DNA of 64,000 nucleotides from Xanthomarina gelatinilytica (GCF_000348685.1 NZ_ANLA01000004.1:806001-870000); one strand, 5' to 3'. Counted from the first letter of the stretch, positions 25,914 through 35,502 are shown. The notes: generated by a model not told the origin, from the letters alone. Numbers and translations: made by a program.

Positions 25914-26628
25914 ATTTGAAGACAGCATTAAGGAAAAGCTTGAAAAAAGAAGGCTAGAGCCATCCACTGAGGCTTGGAATAGACTTTCTGAAAAGCTGGA
26001 GACAAATACTGAAAGATCTTCCAAAAAAACGTATGTATGGATAGGAATTGCTGCCAGTCTGGTTGGGATTTTTTTAATGACCTACACGTTTTTTAAAACT
26101 TCTGAAGTATCCAATCAAAATCCTGTTTTGGTAGATACAGAAACCCAGGAAATTGAAACCCTTCAGAAAAGTGGTAAAGAGAATCAAGAAAAACAAGTTT
26201 TCATGGAACAACCTCATATGGAAGTTGTAGGCACTTCAGAAAATGTGACAAAAACCAATGAAACCAAAAACGAGTCCATAACATATTCAGTGAAAACCAC
26301 CCAAGTTGCCCAAACAGAAAGTCCGAAAGCGTCACAAAAGATTTTAAAGGATACACTTCATGAACCACTTTCAAGAGAAACAGAAATAGTTCAAACAGAG
26401 ACACAGGAACATCCAATAAAAACAGAAACAGATGTTGATGCCTTGCTAAAGGAGGCTCAACAGAAGCTTAAACATACTACTACAGAAAAAGACTATGCCA
26501 TAGATGCGAAAGCTTTACTTCAAGACGTTGAAGCAGATCTGGACGAATCGTTCAGAGCCAAAGTTTTCGAAACATTGATAACAGGTTACAAAAAGGTAAA
26601 AACTGCAGTTGCCCAACGTAACCAATAA
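25900..26628 (+). CDS. Single-pass membrane protein, probable anti-sigma partner
   Basis: 242 residues: about 48 cytoplasmic residues (FEDSIKEKLEKRRLEPSTEAWNRLSEKL), one transmembrane helix (WIGIAASLVGIFLMTYTFF), then a long polar, Thr/Glu/Gln-rich periplasmic part ending in a predicted helix (DVDALLKEAQQKLK and on). No zinc-binding ZAS motif is visible. The 14-base overlap with the ECF sigma gene and the cytoplasmic N-terminal segment suggest it binds that sigma factor, but this is inference from arrangement. Confidence 0.65.
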   Translation: MAPIKFEDSIKEKLEKRRLEPSTEAWNRLSEKLETNTERSSKKTYVWIGIAASLVGIFLMTYTFFKTSEVSNQNPVLVDTETQEIETLQKSGKENQEKQVFMEQPHMEVVGTSENVTKTNETKNESITYSVKTTQVAQTESPKASQKILKDTLHEPLSRETEIVQTETQEHPIKTETDVDALLKEAQQKLKHTTTEKDYAIDAKALLQDVEADLDESFRAKVFETLITGYKKVKTAVAQRNQ

Positions 26629-26660
26629 ATATATCATCCATTAAAAAAAAACAAACAATC

Positions 26661-27743
26661 ATGCAAACTCTTACTAAATTAATAGCACTACTTGTGCTTG
26701 GTTTTTCCATACAGTTTATTCAGGCACAGGAAACGTCCAATCAAGATAAAATTGCTGCCTTGGAAGCACAGAAAGAACAGGTAGTAACCCAAGAAAAAGA
26801 ATGGCTTAAAGCCGAGGTTGAAGCAGTTAATGTGCAACTGGACAATAATGAGATCACGCAGGAAGAAGCAGATGGTTTAAAAGCAGATTTTGCGTCCAAA
26901 CATGCCTTAAATATAGAAAACAGATTGGCTATAATAGATAATAGAATTGCTCTCTTGGAAAGAAATGAACACGTACCTTATGATACAGGAGCCAATTTGG
27001 AAGGGTTTATTATAACTGTAGGTAAGGATGAAGATTCCGATACTTACGATTTAAAGAGTATATATATTGGCCCTGAACAAAAAAAAGAACCTAAAAAGTA
27101 CGACAGACGTACCACCAGTGATTTGGTTTTTGCCATAGGATTTAATAATGCCATTATAGAAGGACAATCCCTAAACGATTCGCCATACAAATTAGGAGGT
27201 TCCGGGTTTGTGGAATTGGGTTGGGCTTGGAAGACCAGATTGCTTAAAAACAGTAATGCCATACGTTTAAAATATGGAGTGTCGTTTCAATGGAATAAAT
27301 TAGATATAAAAGACAATCTCTATTTTCAGGAAGTAGATGATGTGGTATCCTTGGAAGAATTCCCTTTAAACCTGGACAAATCTAAATTTAGGTCAACCAA
27401 TTTGGTGTTTCCTGTGCATTTAGAATTTGGACCTTCCAAGAAAATAGAACGGGAAAACTATTTTAGGTATTCCACGCACAAGAAATTTAAAATTGGGCTT
27501 GGTGGTTATGGAGGATTTGTTATCCAATCGCTTCAAAAACTAAAATACGATGATGAACAAGGCAATTTTCAAAAAGATAAAATTAAAGATTTTAACACCA
27601 ATAACTTTGTATATGGTTTAAGCTCTTATATTTCTTGGGGACATGTTGGTATTTATGCCAAGTATGATCTATCAACTATTTTTAAAGATCAGGCCATAGA
27701 CCAAAACAATATTTCATTGGGCTTACGTTTCGACATGGATTAG
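26661..27743 (+). CDS. Outer-membrane beta-barrel protein with N-terminal coiled coil
   Basis: 360 residues: signal peptide ending at FIQAQ, then a charged helical region (about 25-95, DKIAALEAQKEQ and later ENRLAIIDNRIALLERN) likely to form a coiled coil, then alternating beta strands with aromatic ends to the C terminus (SLGLRFDMD). No named family recognised. It follows the sigma/anti-sigma pair by 32 bases and precedes a strong terminator, so the three genes probably form one envelope-stress type unit (inference). Confidence 0.7.
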   Translation: MQTLTKLIALLVLGFSIQFIQAQETSNQDKIAALEAQKEQVVTQEKEWLKAEVEAVNVQLDNNEITQEEADGLKADFASKHALNIENRLAIIDNRIALLERNEHVPYDTGANLEGFIITVGKDEDSDTYDLKSIYIGPEQKKEPKKYDRRTTSDLVFAIGFNNAIIEGQSLNDSPYKLGGSGFVELGWAWKTRLLKNSNAIRLKYGVSFQWNKLDIKDNLYFQEVDDVVSLEEFPLNLDKSKFRSTNLVFPVHLEFGPSKKIERENYFRYSTHKKFKIGLGGYGGFVIQSLQKLKYDDEQGNFQKDKIKDFNTNNFVYGLSSYISWGHVGIYAKYDLSTIFKDQAIDQNNISLGLRFDMD

Positions 27744-27764
27744 TTTACGTGGTTAATTTAAGTT

Positions 27765-27803
27765 AGGCCTTTCTGGTTTTAAAAAAACAGTAAGGCCTTT
27801 TTA
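27765..27803 (+). terminator. Terminator after the sigma-factor operon
   Basis: AGGCCTT (27765-27771) pairs with AAGGCCT (27792-27798). The inner CTG-G-TTTT / AAAACAG extends the stem. A T run follows. Confidence 0.8.
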
Positions 27804-27883
27804 ATTTAATTTAAAAACATTTCGTTTTATTACTTTTACTATTCAATGTATATTGTAATTTTACAACCTCAAATGTTTTTAAA

Positions 27884-29842
27884 TTGATATCAAAATCCAC
27901 CATAGATCAAGTGTTTGAAACTGCTCGTGTAGAGGAGGTTATAGGCGATTTTGTACAGCTTAAAAAATCTGGAAGCAGTTTCAAAGGCCTTAGTCCGTTT
28001 AGCGATGAGCGATCCCCAAGCTTCATGGTCTCTCCAGTGAAGCAAATATGGAAGGATTTTTCAAGTGGCAAAGGTGGTAACGTGGTGGCTTTTTTAATGG
28101 AACACGAGCATTTTACCTATCCAGAAGCCATTAAGTATTTAGCTAATAAATACAATATTGAAGTAGAGGAAACCGAACAAACCAATGAGCAAAAAGAACA
28201 GGCAAACGAGCGTGAAAGTTTGTATTTGGTCAGTGAGTTTGCAAGTAGCTATTTTCAAAACATACTCCACAAAACCAATCAAGGTAAAGCCATTGGACTG
28301 AGTTACTTTAAGGAACGAGGATTTACCGAAGAAACCATAAAAAAATTCCATTTGGGTTATTCTTTAGACGACTGGCAAGCCTTTACAGACGAAGCCCTGA
28401 AAAAAGGTTACAAATTGGAATATCTTGAAAAAACAGGTCTTACCATAGTAAGGGAAGACAAGCGTTTTGATAGGTTTAAAGGTCGTGTCATGTTTCCAAT
28501 TAGGAGTATGAGCGGACGTGTGCTTGGGTTTGGAGGCCGTATTTTAACCAATGATAAAAAAGCGGCCAAATATTTAAATTCCCCAGAAAGCGACATTTAC
28601 CATAAAAGCAAAGTGCTTTATGGAATTTTTCACGCCAAACAAAGCATTGCCAAAGAAGATAATTGTTATTTGGTGGAAGGTTATACCGATGTCATTCAAT
28701 TTCATCAAAGAGGGATTAAAAACGTTGTATCGTCTTCTGGGACAGCCTTAACGCCAGACCAGATTAGGCTTATTAATCGACTAACAAAAAACATTACGGT
28801 ACTTTTTGATGGCGATGCAGCAGGAATAAGGGCATCCTTGAGAGGAATTGATTTGATTTTGGAACAAGGGATGAACGTAAAAATATGCACTTTTCCAGAA
28901 GGTGAAGATCCAGATAGTTTCGCCAAACAAAACACCCTTGAAGAGCTCACTTTATATCTGGAAGAACACGCGCAGGATTTTATTCAGTATAAAGCATCCA
29001 TGTTATTTGAAGCTTCTAAAAACGATCCTATAAAGAAAGCAGAAACCGTTCGGGATATCGTAAATAGTATTTCCAAAATTCCAGATAGGATTAAGCGTGA
29101 GATTTATATCCAGGAATGCTCCAAGATCATGCAAATTAGCGAAGATGTACTTTATAGTACCTTGGCACAATCTTCAAAAAAAGATTTACAAGAAGCCAAC
29201 AAACAATTTAAAGAGGAGCAAAAAGCCTTTGATGTTATAAAAAATCAGCAACCAAAGCCTAAGGTAGATGTGCAATATGAATTGGAACGTAAAATTATCC
29301 AAATCTTATTGCTTTATGGAAACAGAACCGAAGATTTTGAGGATTTGATTTTAAAGGAAAACGATAAAAATGAATTGGTTTTAGAGCCTGTGGTGCATCG
29401 AGCAAAAGTATTTGAAAAAATATTTTTGGACCTTCAGGAAGACGAGATGGAATTTACCAATTTAAAATTTAAAGGACTATATTATAAAATTATAGACACC
29501 TTAAATCAAAATCCCGATTTTGCTTTGGAAAATTTTGTTAACGATGTGGATGCCGATGTGGCCACAGAAATGACTACCATTTTAATGGAGGACGAACGTT
29601 ATACCTTGTCCAATTGGCATACAAAAAATATTTTTCCAAAAGAAAAAACAGATACCATAGCGCAATTGGTAAATGAAACCATCTTGAATTTAAGATGTTT
29701 TTTAATCAGTAAAAAAATAGACGAATTAAGCCAGGAGACCAAAGGGAATATAGAAATACAGTATAAAGAGATTTTGGAAGAGGTTGTTGGTTATAAAAAA
29801 TTGGACAATTTACTGTCCAGAAAATTAAATAAGGCACTTTAA
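27884..29842 (+). CDS. dnaG: DNA primase with altered zinc-binding domain
   Basis: 652 residues in the DnaG order: N-terminal CHC2-like domain, catalytic core (FKGRVMFPIRSMSGRVLGFGGR), Toprim domain (YLVEGYTDVI with the catalytic Glu, and LFDGDAAGIRAS) and a C-terminal helicase-binding region. The usual zinc ligands C-x2-H-x17-C-x2-C are replaced by Ser37, Ser40, Asp58 and Ser61 in LSPFSDERSPSF and KDFSSGKGGN, while the rest of the domain is well conserved. The start is TTG at 27884 (MISKSTIDQVFETARVEEVI); the fit to the family N terminus supports it. Its stop overlaps the convergent response-regulator gene by 4 bases. Confidence 0.95.
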   Translation: MISKSTIDQVFETARVEEVIGDFVQLKKSGSSFKGLSPFSDERSPSFMVSPVKQIWKDFSSGKGGNVVAFLMEHEHFTYPEAIKYLANKYNIEVEETEQTNEQKEQANERESLYLVSEFASSYFQNILHKTNQGKAIGLSYFKERGFTEETIKKFHLGYSLDDWQAFTDEALKKGYKLEYLEKTGLTIVREDKRFDRFKGRVMFPIRSMSGRVLGFGGRILTNDKKAAKYLNSPESDIYHKSKVLYGIFHAKQSIAKEDNCYLVEGYTDVIQFHQRGIKNVVSSSGTALTPDQIRLINRLTKNITVLFDGDAAGIRASLRGIDLILEQGMNVKICTFPEGEDPDSFAKQNTLEELTLYLEEHAQDFIQYKASMLFEASKNDPIKKAETVRDIVNSISKIPDRIKREIYIQECSKIMQISEDVLYSTLAQSSKKDLQEANKQFKEEQKAFDVIKNQQPKPKVDVQYELERKIIQILLLYGNRTEDFEDLILKENDKNELVLEPVVHRAKVFEKIFLDLQEDEMEFTNLKFKGLYYKIIDTLNQNPDFALENFVNDVDADVATEMTTILMEDERYTLSNWHTKNIFPKEKTDTIAQLVNETILNLRCFLISKKIDELSQETKGNIEIQYKEILEEVVGYKKLDNLLSRKLNKAL

Positions 29843-30468
29843 AATTCCATCAACTTGGCTCTATTGATCAAATCTACAATATTATCAACGTGTAGTTTTT
29901 TCATCAACCTGGACTTATAGGTGCTTACAGTTTTTTCGTTTATTTCCAATTCTTGGGCAATTTCTTTATTTTTCTTGCCTACAGAAATCAATTTCAACAC
30001 TTCTATTTCTCTGGTTGACAGTTTTTTATAAGTTGATTTGGTTGATTTGTGAATGCCTTTTGCAAATGCTAATTGACTGGCAAGGTTGTTACTTAAATAC
30101 GTTTCCCCAGCAGCTACTTTTTCTATGGCTTCCTTAATGGTGATTATATTGGCTGTTTTGGATAAATAACCAAAAGCGCCAGCTTTTATGGTGTTTACAG
30201 CGTAGATTTCTTCAGGTTGCGAAGAAAACATTAGCACTTTGATATTTGGGTGTTCTTTTGATAAACGCCTTAAAGCAGTGATGCCATTAAGCTTTGGTAA
30301 ATCTATTTCAGATAAAATTACATCTGCTTTCTCCTGTTTTAGAAAATCGAATATAGCTTCGCCATTGCTAATTCCTCCAACAACTTTAATGTCTTTGGAA
30401 GCAACAAACAAAAGTTCGATACCTTTTCTAATAATTGGATGACTATCAACAACCAACAGTTTTATCAT
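29839..30468 (-). CDS. LuxR/NarL-type response regulator lacking the phosphoacceptor Asp
   Basis: 209 residues: receiver domain (1-120) and a LuxR-type HTH (LSTREIEVLKLISVGKKNKE, then EINEKTVSTYKSRLMKKLHV). In the receiver the site of phosphorylation, four residues before the conserved Pro58, is Glu54 in ILSEIDLP, where Asp is standard. The acidic pair at the N terminus is reduced to Asp8-Ser9. The switch Ser (FSS) and Lys (GYLSK) are kept. It may act without phosphorylation. No histidine kinase gene is adjacent. It ends inside the tail of dnaG and lies downstream of nadE on the same strand, separated by 88 bases. Confidence 0.92.
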   Translation of the reverse strand: MIKLLVVDSHPIIRKGIELLFVASKDIKVVGGISNGEAIFDFLKQEKADVILSEIDLPKLNGITALRRLSKEHPNIKVLMFSSQPEEIYAVNTIKAGAFGYLSKTANIITIKEAIEKVAAGETYLSNNLASQLAFAKGIHKSTKSTYKKLSTREIEVLKLISVGKKNKEIAQELEINEKTVSTYKSRLMKKLHVDNIVDLINRAKLMEF

Positions 30469-30556
30469 CTTAAAAAGTTTTAAATATTAAGACTGTTGAG
30501 GCAAAAAAGTGAATCATGTTTAGTAAAGATAGTAAAATTCTTTCAAATATTAATAA

Positions 30557-31348
30557 TTATTGCTTTAAATTATTAGGAATCATGCAAATAGGAATGGGGT
30601 TCATTTTGTGCTTGTTGGCTGTGTTCAAGCGTTTATAAATTTTAAAAACCTCTTTTTGCCTATCCTCAAAATCGCTTTCTGTTTTATGTTCTTCAACCAT
30701 TTTCATGGCCCATTCCAGTTCTGGGTACGAAGCACCTATTTGGTCTTCGTCGCTTCTGGCATCACCAAATAAGCCATCGCTTGGTGCAGCTTTCATAATG
30801 GATTCTGGCACGTTTAAAATTTCAGCTAATTCATATACTTCAGATTTCAATAAATCGGCAATGGGACTCAAATCAACACCTCCATCTCCATATTTGGTAT
30901 AAAAACCCACTCCAAAATCTTCAATTTTATTGCCAGTTCCTGCAACCAACAATTTTTTCAATCCGGCGTAATAATACAAGGTGGTCATTCTTAAACGAGC
31001 TCTGGTATTTGCCAAAGCCATATCCACAATGGCTTGCTCACCATCCAAAGATACTTCGGTTTTAAACTCTTCAAAAACGGGTGTTAAATCGGTTCTTAAA
31101 TCGCTAACATTATTATAATTGGCTTTAAGTTGTGCAAGGTGTTCCTGAGCTCTTGTTACATGGCTTGTAGCTTGATGAATGGGCATTTCTAGGCAAAGGA
31201 CTTCCAAACCTGTTTTTGCACAAAGGGTTGAAGTGACTGCAGAATCAATACCTCCGGAAATACCTACAACAAAACCGTTTACTTTGGCGTTTAAGGCATA
31301 ATCTTTAAGCCATTTTACTATGTGATGAACCACTTTTTCTGTTTGCAT
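30557..31348 (-). CDS. nadE: NH3-dependent NAD+ synthetase
   Basis: Amidates nicotinic acid adenine dinucleotide to NAD+. The 263 residues carry the ATP-PPase P-loop GISGGIDSAVT and later NTRARLRMTTLYYYA, GTGNKIEDFGVGFYTKYGDGG and DLSPIADLLKSEV, typical of NadE. There is no glutaminase domain, so ammonia is the nitrogen source. It is divergent from gldB, with 93 bases between. Confidence 0.96.
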   Translation of the reverse strand: MQTEKVVHHIVKWLKDYALNAKVNGFVVGISGGIDSAVTSTLCAKTGLEVLCLEMPIHQATSHVTRAQEHLAQLKANYNNVSDLRTDLTPVFEEFKTEVSLDGEQAIVDMALANTRARLRMTTLYYYAGLKKLLVAGTGNKIEDFGVGFYTKYGDGGVDLSPIADLLKSEVYELAEILNVPESIMKAAPSDGLFGDARSDEDQIGASYPELEWAMKMVEEHKTESDFEDRQKEVFKIYKRLNTANKHKMNPIPICMIPNNLKQ

Positions 31349-31375
31349 TTTAAACGTATTTTAAACAAAGTACCT

Positions 31376-31383
31376 TACCTTTG
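31376..31383 (+). promoter_or_regulatory. Candidate -7 element before gldB (TACCTTTG)
   Basis: Perfect TAnnTTTG, 58 bases before the gldB ATG; no convincing -33 box. Confidence 0.35.
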
Positions 31384-31441
31384 CCCAACAAAAGTAAAAG
31401 AAACACCTAATTAATAAAAATTAACAACCTATTAGTTTTTT

Positions 31442-32404
31442 ATGAAGAATTTTAGTTTACTGATATTTCTGTTTGTAATTGTATTTTCTTGTAAGAACGA
31501 CAACAAGATTGAAAAGGAGATTGCCAAGATAGACGTTGATTTTATTGTGGAGAGGTTTGATAAGGCTTTTGGAGAAACAACACCAGAAAATCTGGCAGAG
31601 ACCAAAATAGCCTATCCATTTATGTTTTCGGAAAAATATCCGGACTCTTTTTGGATCGCGAAAGTAAACGACACCTTGCAACAGCAATTAACACAAGAAA
31701 CAGCTCGTGTTTTTCCAGAGTTGAAGCAAGAAAAAGAAGAAATCATACAGCTTTTTCAGCATCTTGAATACTATTTTCCAGAATTTAAGACACCTCGAGT
31801 GGTCACTACTACCTCCAATGTGGATTATAGAAATAAAGTGATCGTGACAGATACCATTGTTTTAATTTCCTTGGACACCTATTTAGGGAAGGACCATGAA
31901 TTTTATCAAGGCATTCAAAAGTACTTGAGGGAAAACTTCTCCAAAGACCAAATGGTGGTGGATTTGGCAGCTGCTTATGCAGAGAGGTACATCTATCAAA
32001 AACCACCAAAATCATTATTGGACGAAATGATTTATTACGGGAAACAACTTTATTTTAAAGATGTGGTCATTCCTTTTAAAACAGATGCCGAAAAAATAGG
32101 TTATACGCAAGACCAATTGGATTGGGCAGCAGCAAACGAAACAGAGATTTGGCGCTATTTTGTTGAGAAAGAGCTTTTGTTCAGTACAGATTCCAAACTT
32201 CCCAACAGGTTTATAAATCCAGCTCCGTTTTCTAAGTTTTATTTGGAGGAAATAGATACTGAATCCCCTGGACAGATAGGAAGATATATGGGTTGGCAGA
32301 TAGTTAGGGCTTATATGGCCCATAACGAGGTGTCCTTGAAGGATATGCTGCAAAAAGAACCCACAGAGATTTTTAATAATTCAAATTTTAAACCTAAAAA
32401 ATAA
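31442..32404 (+). CDS. gldB: Gliding-motility lipoprotein GldB
   Basis: A 320-residue lipoprotein: the signal sequence ends in IVFSCKNDN with the lipobox Cys17. The mature protein resembles GldB of Flavobacterium johnsoniae (FIVERFDKAFG, LQHLEYYFPEFKTPRVVT, FLSIDTYLG-like LISLDTYLGKDHEFYQG, YGKQLYFKD). GldB is required for gliding; its exact biochemical role is not established. gldC starts at the base after its stop codon, the same gene pair order as in other gliding flavobacteria. Confidence 0.9.
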   Translation: MKNFSLLIFLFVIVFSCKNDNKIEKEIAKIDVDFIVERFDKAFGETTPENLAETKIAYPFMFSEKYPDSFWIAKVNDTLQQQLTQETARVFPELKQEKEEIIQLFQHLEYYFPEFKTPRVVTTTSNVDYRNKVIVTDTIVLISLDTYLGKDHEFYQGIQKYLRENFSKDQMVVDLAAAYAERYIYQKPPKSLLDEMIYYGKQLYFKDVVIPFKTDAEKIGYTQDQLDWAAANETEIWRYFVEKELLFSTDSKLPNRFINPAPFSKFYLEEIDTESPGQIGRYMGWQIVRAYMAHNEVSLKDMLQKEPTEIFNNSNFKPKK

Positions 32405-32737
32405 ATGGCAAATACAACTTCTACCATAGAGCTTAAAGTAGAATTAGACGACAATAGGATTCCAGAGAAATTGCTTTGGACAGCCGAAGATGGAGGCATA
32501 AACAACGAAGAGGCCAAAGCCATGTTGCTTTCTGTTTGGGACAGTAAAGCACAAGAAACCTTACGGATTGATCTTTGGACCAAAGATATGCCTGTGGATG
32601 AAATGAAATTGTTTTTTCATCAAACCCTTGTGGCCATGAGCGATACTTTTCATAGAGCTACCCAAGATGAAAAAATGACAGCTACCATGAAAGACTTTTG
32701 CGATTATTTTGCCGAAAAACTAGAGCTTAAAAAATAA
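32405..32737 (+). CDS. gldC: Gliding-motility protein GldC
   Basis: A 110-residue soluble protein (STIELKVELDDNRIPEKLLW, then EAKAMLLSVWDSKAQETLRI, and MTATMKDFCDYFAEKLEL) matching GldC, which is encoded directly after gldB in gliding flavobacteria and improves motility there. There is no signal peptide. The gene directly abuts gldB with no spacer and is followed by a hairpin terminator. Confidence 0.9.
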   Translation: MANTTSTIELKVELDDNRIPEKLLWTAEDGGINNEEAKAMLLSVWDSKAQETLRIDLWTKDMPVDEMKLFFHQTLVAMSDTFHRATQDEKMTATMKDFCDYFAEKLELKK

Positions 32738-32761
32738 GAGGATTGTAAAAAAACAATCCTC
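32738..32761. terminator. Terminator between gldC and aqpZ
   Basis: GAGGATTGT / ACAATCCTC perfect 9-bp stem with an A6 loop. On the minus strand it runs into TTATTTTTT, so it probably also ends the aquaporin transcript. Confidence 0.75.
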
Positions 32762-32782
32762 CAATGGTTTTTAAACTTTCAT

Positions 32783-33472
32783 TTAATCGGTATTTGGAGC
32801 TAGATATTTATAAAGCAATCCTGCTAAAATAGCTCCAACTATTGGGGCTATCCAAAACAACCATAATTGTCCCATGGCCCAATCTCCAATAAATAAAGCC
32901 TGACTGGTGCTTCTAGCTGGATTTACAGATGTGTTGGTAACCGGAATGCTAATTAAGTGGATTAAAGTGAGTGCCAAACCTATGGCGATACCTCCAATTC
33001 CAGGAGAAGCATTTCTGTGGGTGGCACCAAGAATCACAATTAGAAACATAAAGGTCATAACAATTTCCGTTACCAAAGCAGAAGTCATGTCGTAACCCAT
33101 TGGTGAATGTTCTCCATAACCATTGGCTGCAAATCCATCAGCCAGGCTAAAGCCATCGTTTCCACTGGCAATAACATATAGGATGCCAGCACCTGCAATA
33201 CCACCAAGTACTTGGGCAATAATGTAACCAGGTAGTTCTTTACCATTAAAACGGCCTCCCATCCATAACCCAATAGAAACAGCAGGATTAAAATGGGCGC
33301 CTGAGATATGGCCTACAGCATAAGCTCCTGTTAATACAGTTAAACCAAATGCAGCTGCCACACCTGCAAACCCAATACCTAGTTCTGGAATTCCTGCAGC
33401 AAGCACAGCACTTCCGCAACCTCCCAGTACCAACCAGAAGGTTCCAATAAATTCAGCTAAAAGTTTTTTCAT
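32783..33472 (-). CDS. aqpZ: Aquaporin Z-type water channel
   Basis: 229 residues with six membrane spans and both NPA half-helices: [12 protein letters not shown] and [32 protein letters not shown] at the start and the narrow-filter Arg after the second NPA point to a water-selective AqpZ rather than a glycerol facilitator. Single gene; terminator shared with gldC. Confidence 0.95.
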   Translation of the reverse strand: MKKLLAEFIGTFWLVLGGCGSAVLAAGIPELGIGFAGVAAAFGLTVLTGAYAVGHISGAHFNPAVSIGLWMGGRFNGKELPGYIIAQVLGGIAGAGILYVIASGNDGFSLADGFAANGYGEHSPMGYDMTSALVTEIVMTFMFLIVILGATHRNASPGIGGIAIGLALTLIHLISIPVTNTSVNPARSTSQALFIGDWAMGQLWLFWIAPIVGAILAGLLYKYLAPNTD

Positions 33473-33615
33473 ATTTTCAATGATTAGTTAGTAATTAAAT
33501 GATATGTAGTTAATTAGATTGAAGGTAAAAAAAAATTTAAAGTTTTTAATAAAAATAATGGTAGTATGGAATGGAATTTTTTTTAAGATTAAAAACTATT
33601 CTAAAGCAAATTGTT

Positions 33616-34377
33616 TTAATGGGTTTTTAGGGTTCCATTATAAACACGGATTCTTAAAATAAAATCGCTTGAACTGTTGTTGGTTTCAGTGTTGTTTTTG
33701 GTTTCATTAAAGATTAAGTAGAGTTCAAACTTCCAATCGTTCTTCAATTTATAACCCAATCTAGGCGAAATTCTTACCAAATCGTTAAAACGATCGGATT
33801 TTTTTAAATTTAAAAATATCTAAAAACTCATGGGAATGTATAAGCCATTAGTGAATTTAACCACATGTTTTTTCCAATTCAGTTCGGTAGAAATCCGGTA
33901 TCTTAATCGGTAACCAGCTGTCCAACCAGAGTTGTTAAATGTATTTTGAAACCGTTCTTCCAAACGTACATAGTTAATAAGATCAATGCCTTTAAGGGTG
34001 GGAATGCTAAATTTAAACCCTTGAGAGAGTCTGAATTCTAAGTTATCGTCTGCATCATAATTTTGGGTGTAGATAATTCCAGCACCCAACATAAACGACT
34101 CTATAAAGGGTTTTTCCAGATTTACAATACCCAAACTTTTTTTGTGAAGGAGATTGATGTGAGAAAGTACCAAAAATCTATTGAACACATTGGGAGATAT
34201 TTTTCTAAAACCTATTTGTGTGATTAAAACCTTCAAACTGTCTATGTTGTTATTAAAATTGTAATCCAACCATAGCTGTTGGTTTACTTTTACGTCTTGA
34301 TCTTTACTAAAATCTTGGGCCTTAACATGAAAGCTTAACAAAACAATCCAAAACAAATAAAGAAATTGATGTTTCAT
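33616..34377 (-). pseudogene. DUF2490 outer-membrane-type protein interrupted by an in-frame TAG
   Basis: From the ATG at 34377 (MKHQFLYLFW, signal peptide ending at VKAQ) the frame runs to a TAG at 33820-33822. It then continues open in the same frame for another 67 codons to TAA at 33616-33618. Across the stop it reads YIPMSF-stop-IFLNLKKSDRFND and then ISPRLGYKLKNDWKFELYLIF, a natural continuation of a DUF2490 beta-barrel whose final strands are otherwise missing. A single base change from GAG or CAG would explain it. The rest of the frame is undamaged, so the event is recent, a sequencing error, or read through. Confidence 0.75.
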
Positions 34378-34446
34378 TACACTTTCAAATCTCAAGAAAT
34401 AACCTTTAAATTTACTGTTATTTAACCAAATGGGTTACATCGCTTC

Positions 34447-35481
34447 TCATTCCTTTTGAAAAGGGTAAATGGTTTTCCAATCGTTTTTCATGTCTATAAT
34501 GGTCCAACCTTTTTCTAAGGCCTCATCCAAACCTTTGTTGAATTGCCCTATATGTGATTCCCTGTCGTAGGCCCATTCCCTGTCTGCATCTGTATGATGT
34601 AAATATAGCTGAAAGGATTTGTATGGGTTTGAATCTGTCCATTGCATCATTTGTAAGTCGCCATCGGAATTTCCAGAAGCAAAAACAGGCTTTCTTCCTA
34701 TAAATTTATTTATACCAACGGGTTTTCCTGCTTTATCGTCTATAAAATCAATTTTTGATAAACGTCTTATAACTGGGGCTCCATTGTTATAATCATATTC
34801 GGTAGCGATACTGCTTCCAACTACTTGATCTTTGGGAATGCCGTAAGCTTCTTCAACCCAAGGCCTCATAAATTCTATGCCTCCACCAGAAACTATAAAG
34901 GTTTTAAAATCGTTGGTTCTTAAATAGTCTAAAAGTTCTAACATAGGTTGATAGATTAATTGGTTATAGGGTTTGTTGAATCTTGGATGCTGGGCAGTTT
35001 CCAACCAATTTTTCACCAACAGTTCAAATTCATCTGTGGTTATACCAGCATGTGTTGCCATGATCAACTCCATAATCCCCTTTTCACCTGAAGCGATCAA
35101 TGTTTTCATGTCATTTTCCAATACCGCTTTAAAAGGCTGTTTGTTCTGCCATTCTGGATGGTCTTTTGCAAGTTCTTTTACCCGATCCATAGCAAAGAAC
35201 AACTGGAAATAAGCTGGTTGTTCGGACCATAAATTGCCATCATTGTCAAAGGTTGCTATTCTGTCTATTTCTGGAATAAAATTGGCACTTTCTTTATTGG
35301 TCACATCTTTGATATAATCTATAATGGCTGCTTTGGTTTTGCCTTCGTTCCATGAAGGAAGAGGATCTATTTTAAAGCTGGTAGTATCCTTGACCACAAT
35401 TTCCACTTGCTTGTTTTCAGATTTTTTCAAACAACCTGTTAAAAGCAAAAAACTAATGCTTAGAATGGCAATATTTTTCAT
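34447..35481 (-). CDS. HAD-superfamily phosphatase-like lipoprotein
   Basis: 344 residues with a lipoprotein signal (ISFLLLTGCLKK). HAD motif I is IATFDNDGNLW, with Asp-x-Asp. A helical cap follows, then motif II FIVSGGG (Ser), and motif III/IV VFASGNSDGDLQMMQW with the metal-binding GNSDGD. This is the phosphoserine-phosphatase-like branch of HAD enzymes, here placed in the cell envelope. The substrate is unknown. It is flanked on the same strand by beta-barrel proteins, suggesting a small envelope cluster. Confidence 0.8.
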   Translation of the reverse strand: MKNIAILSISFLLLTGCLKKSENKQVEIVVKDTTSFKIDPLPSWNEGKTKAAIIDYIKDVTNKESANFIPEIDRIATFDNDGNLWSEQPAYFQLFFAMDRVKELAKDHPEWQNKQPFKAVLENDMKTLIASGEKGIMELIMATHAGITTDEFELLVKNWLETAQHPRFNKPYNQLIYQPMLELLDYLRTNDFKTFIVSGGGIEFMRPWVEEAYGIPKDQVVGSSIATEYDYNNGAPVIRRLSKIDFIDDKAGKPVGINKFIGRKPVFASGNSDGDLQMMQWTDSNPYKSFQLYLHHTDADREWAYDRESHIGQFNKGLDEALEKGWTIIDMKNDWKTIYPFQKE

Positions 35482-35502
35482 GGTTTTTTTATTTAAATTA
35501 AG

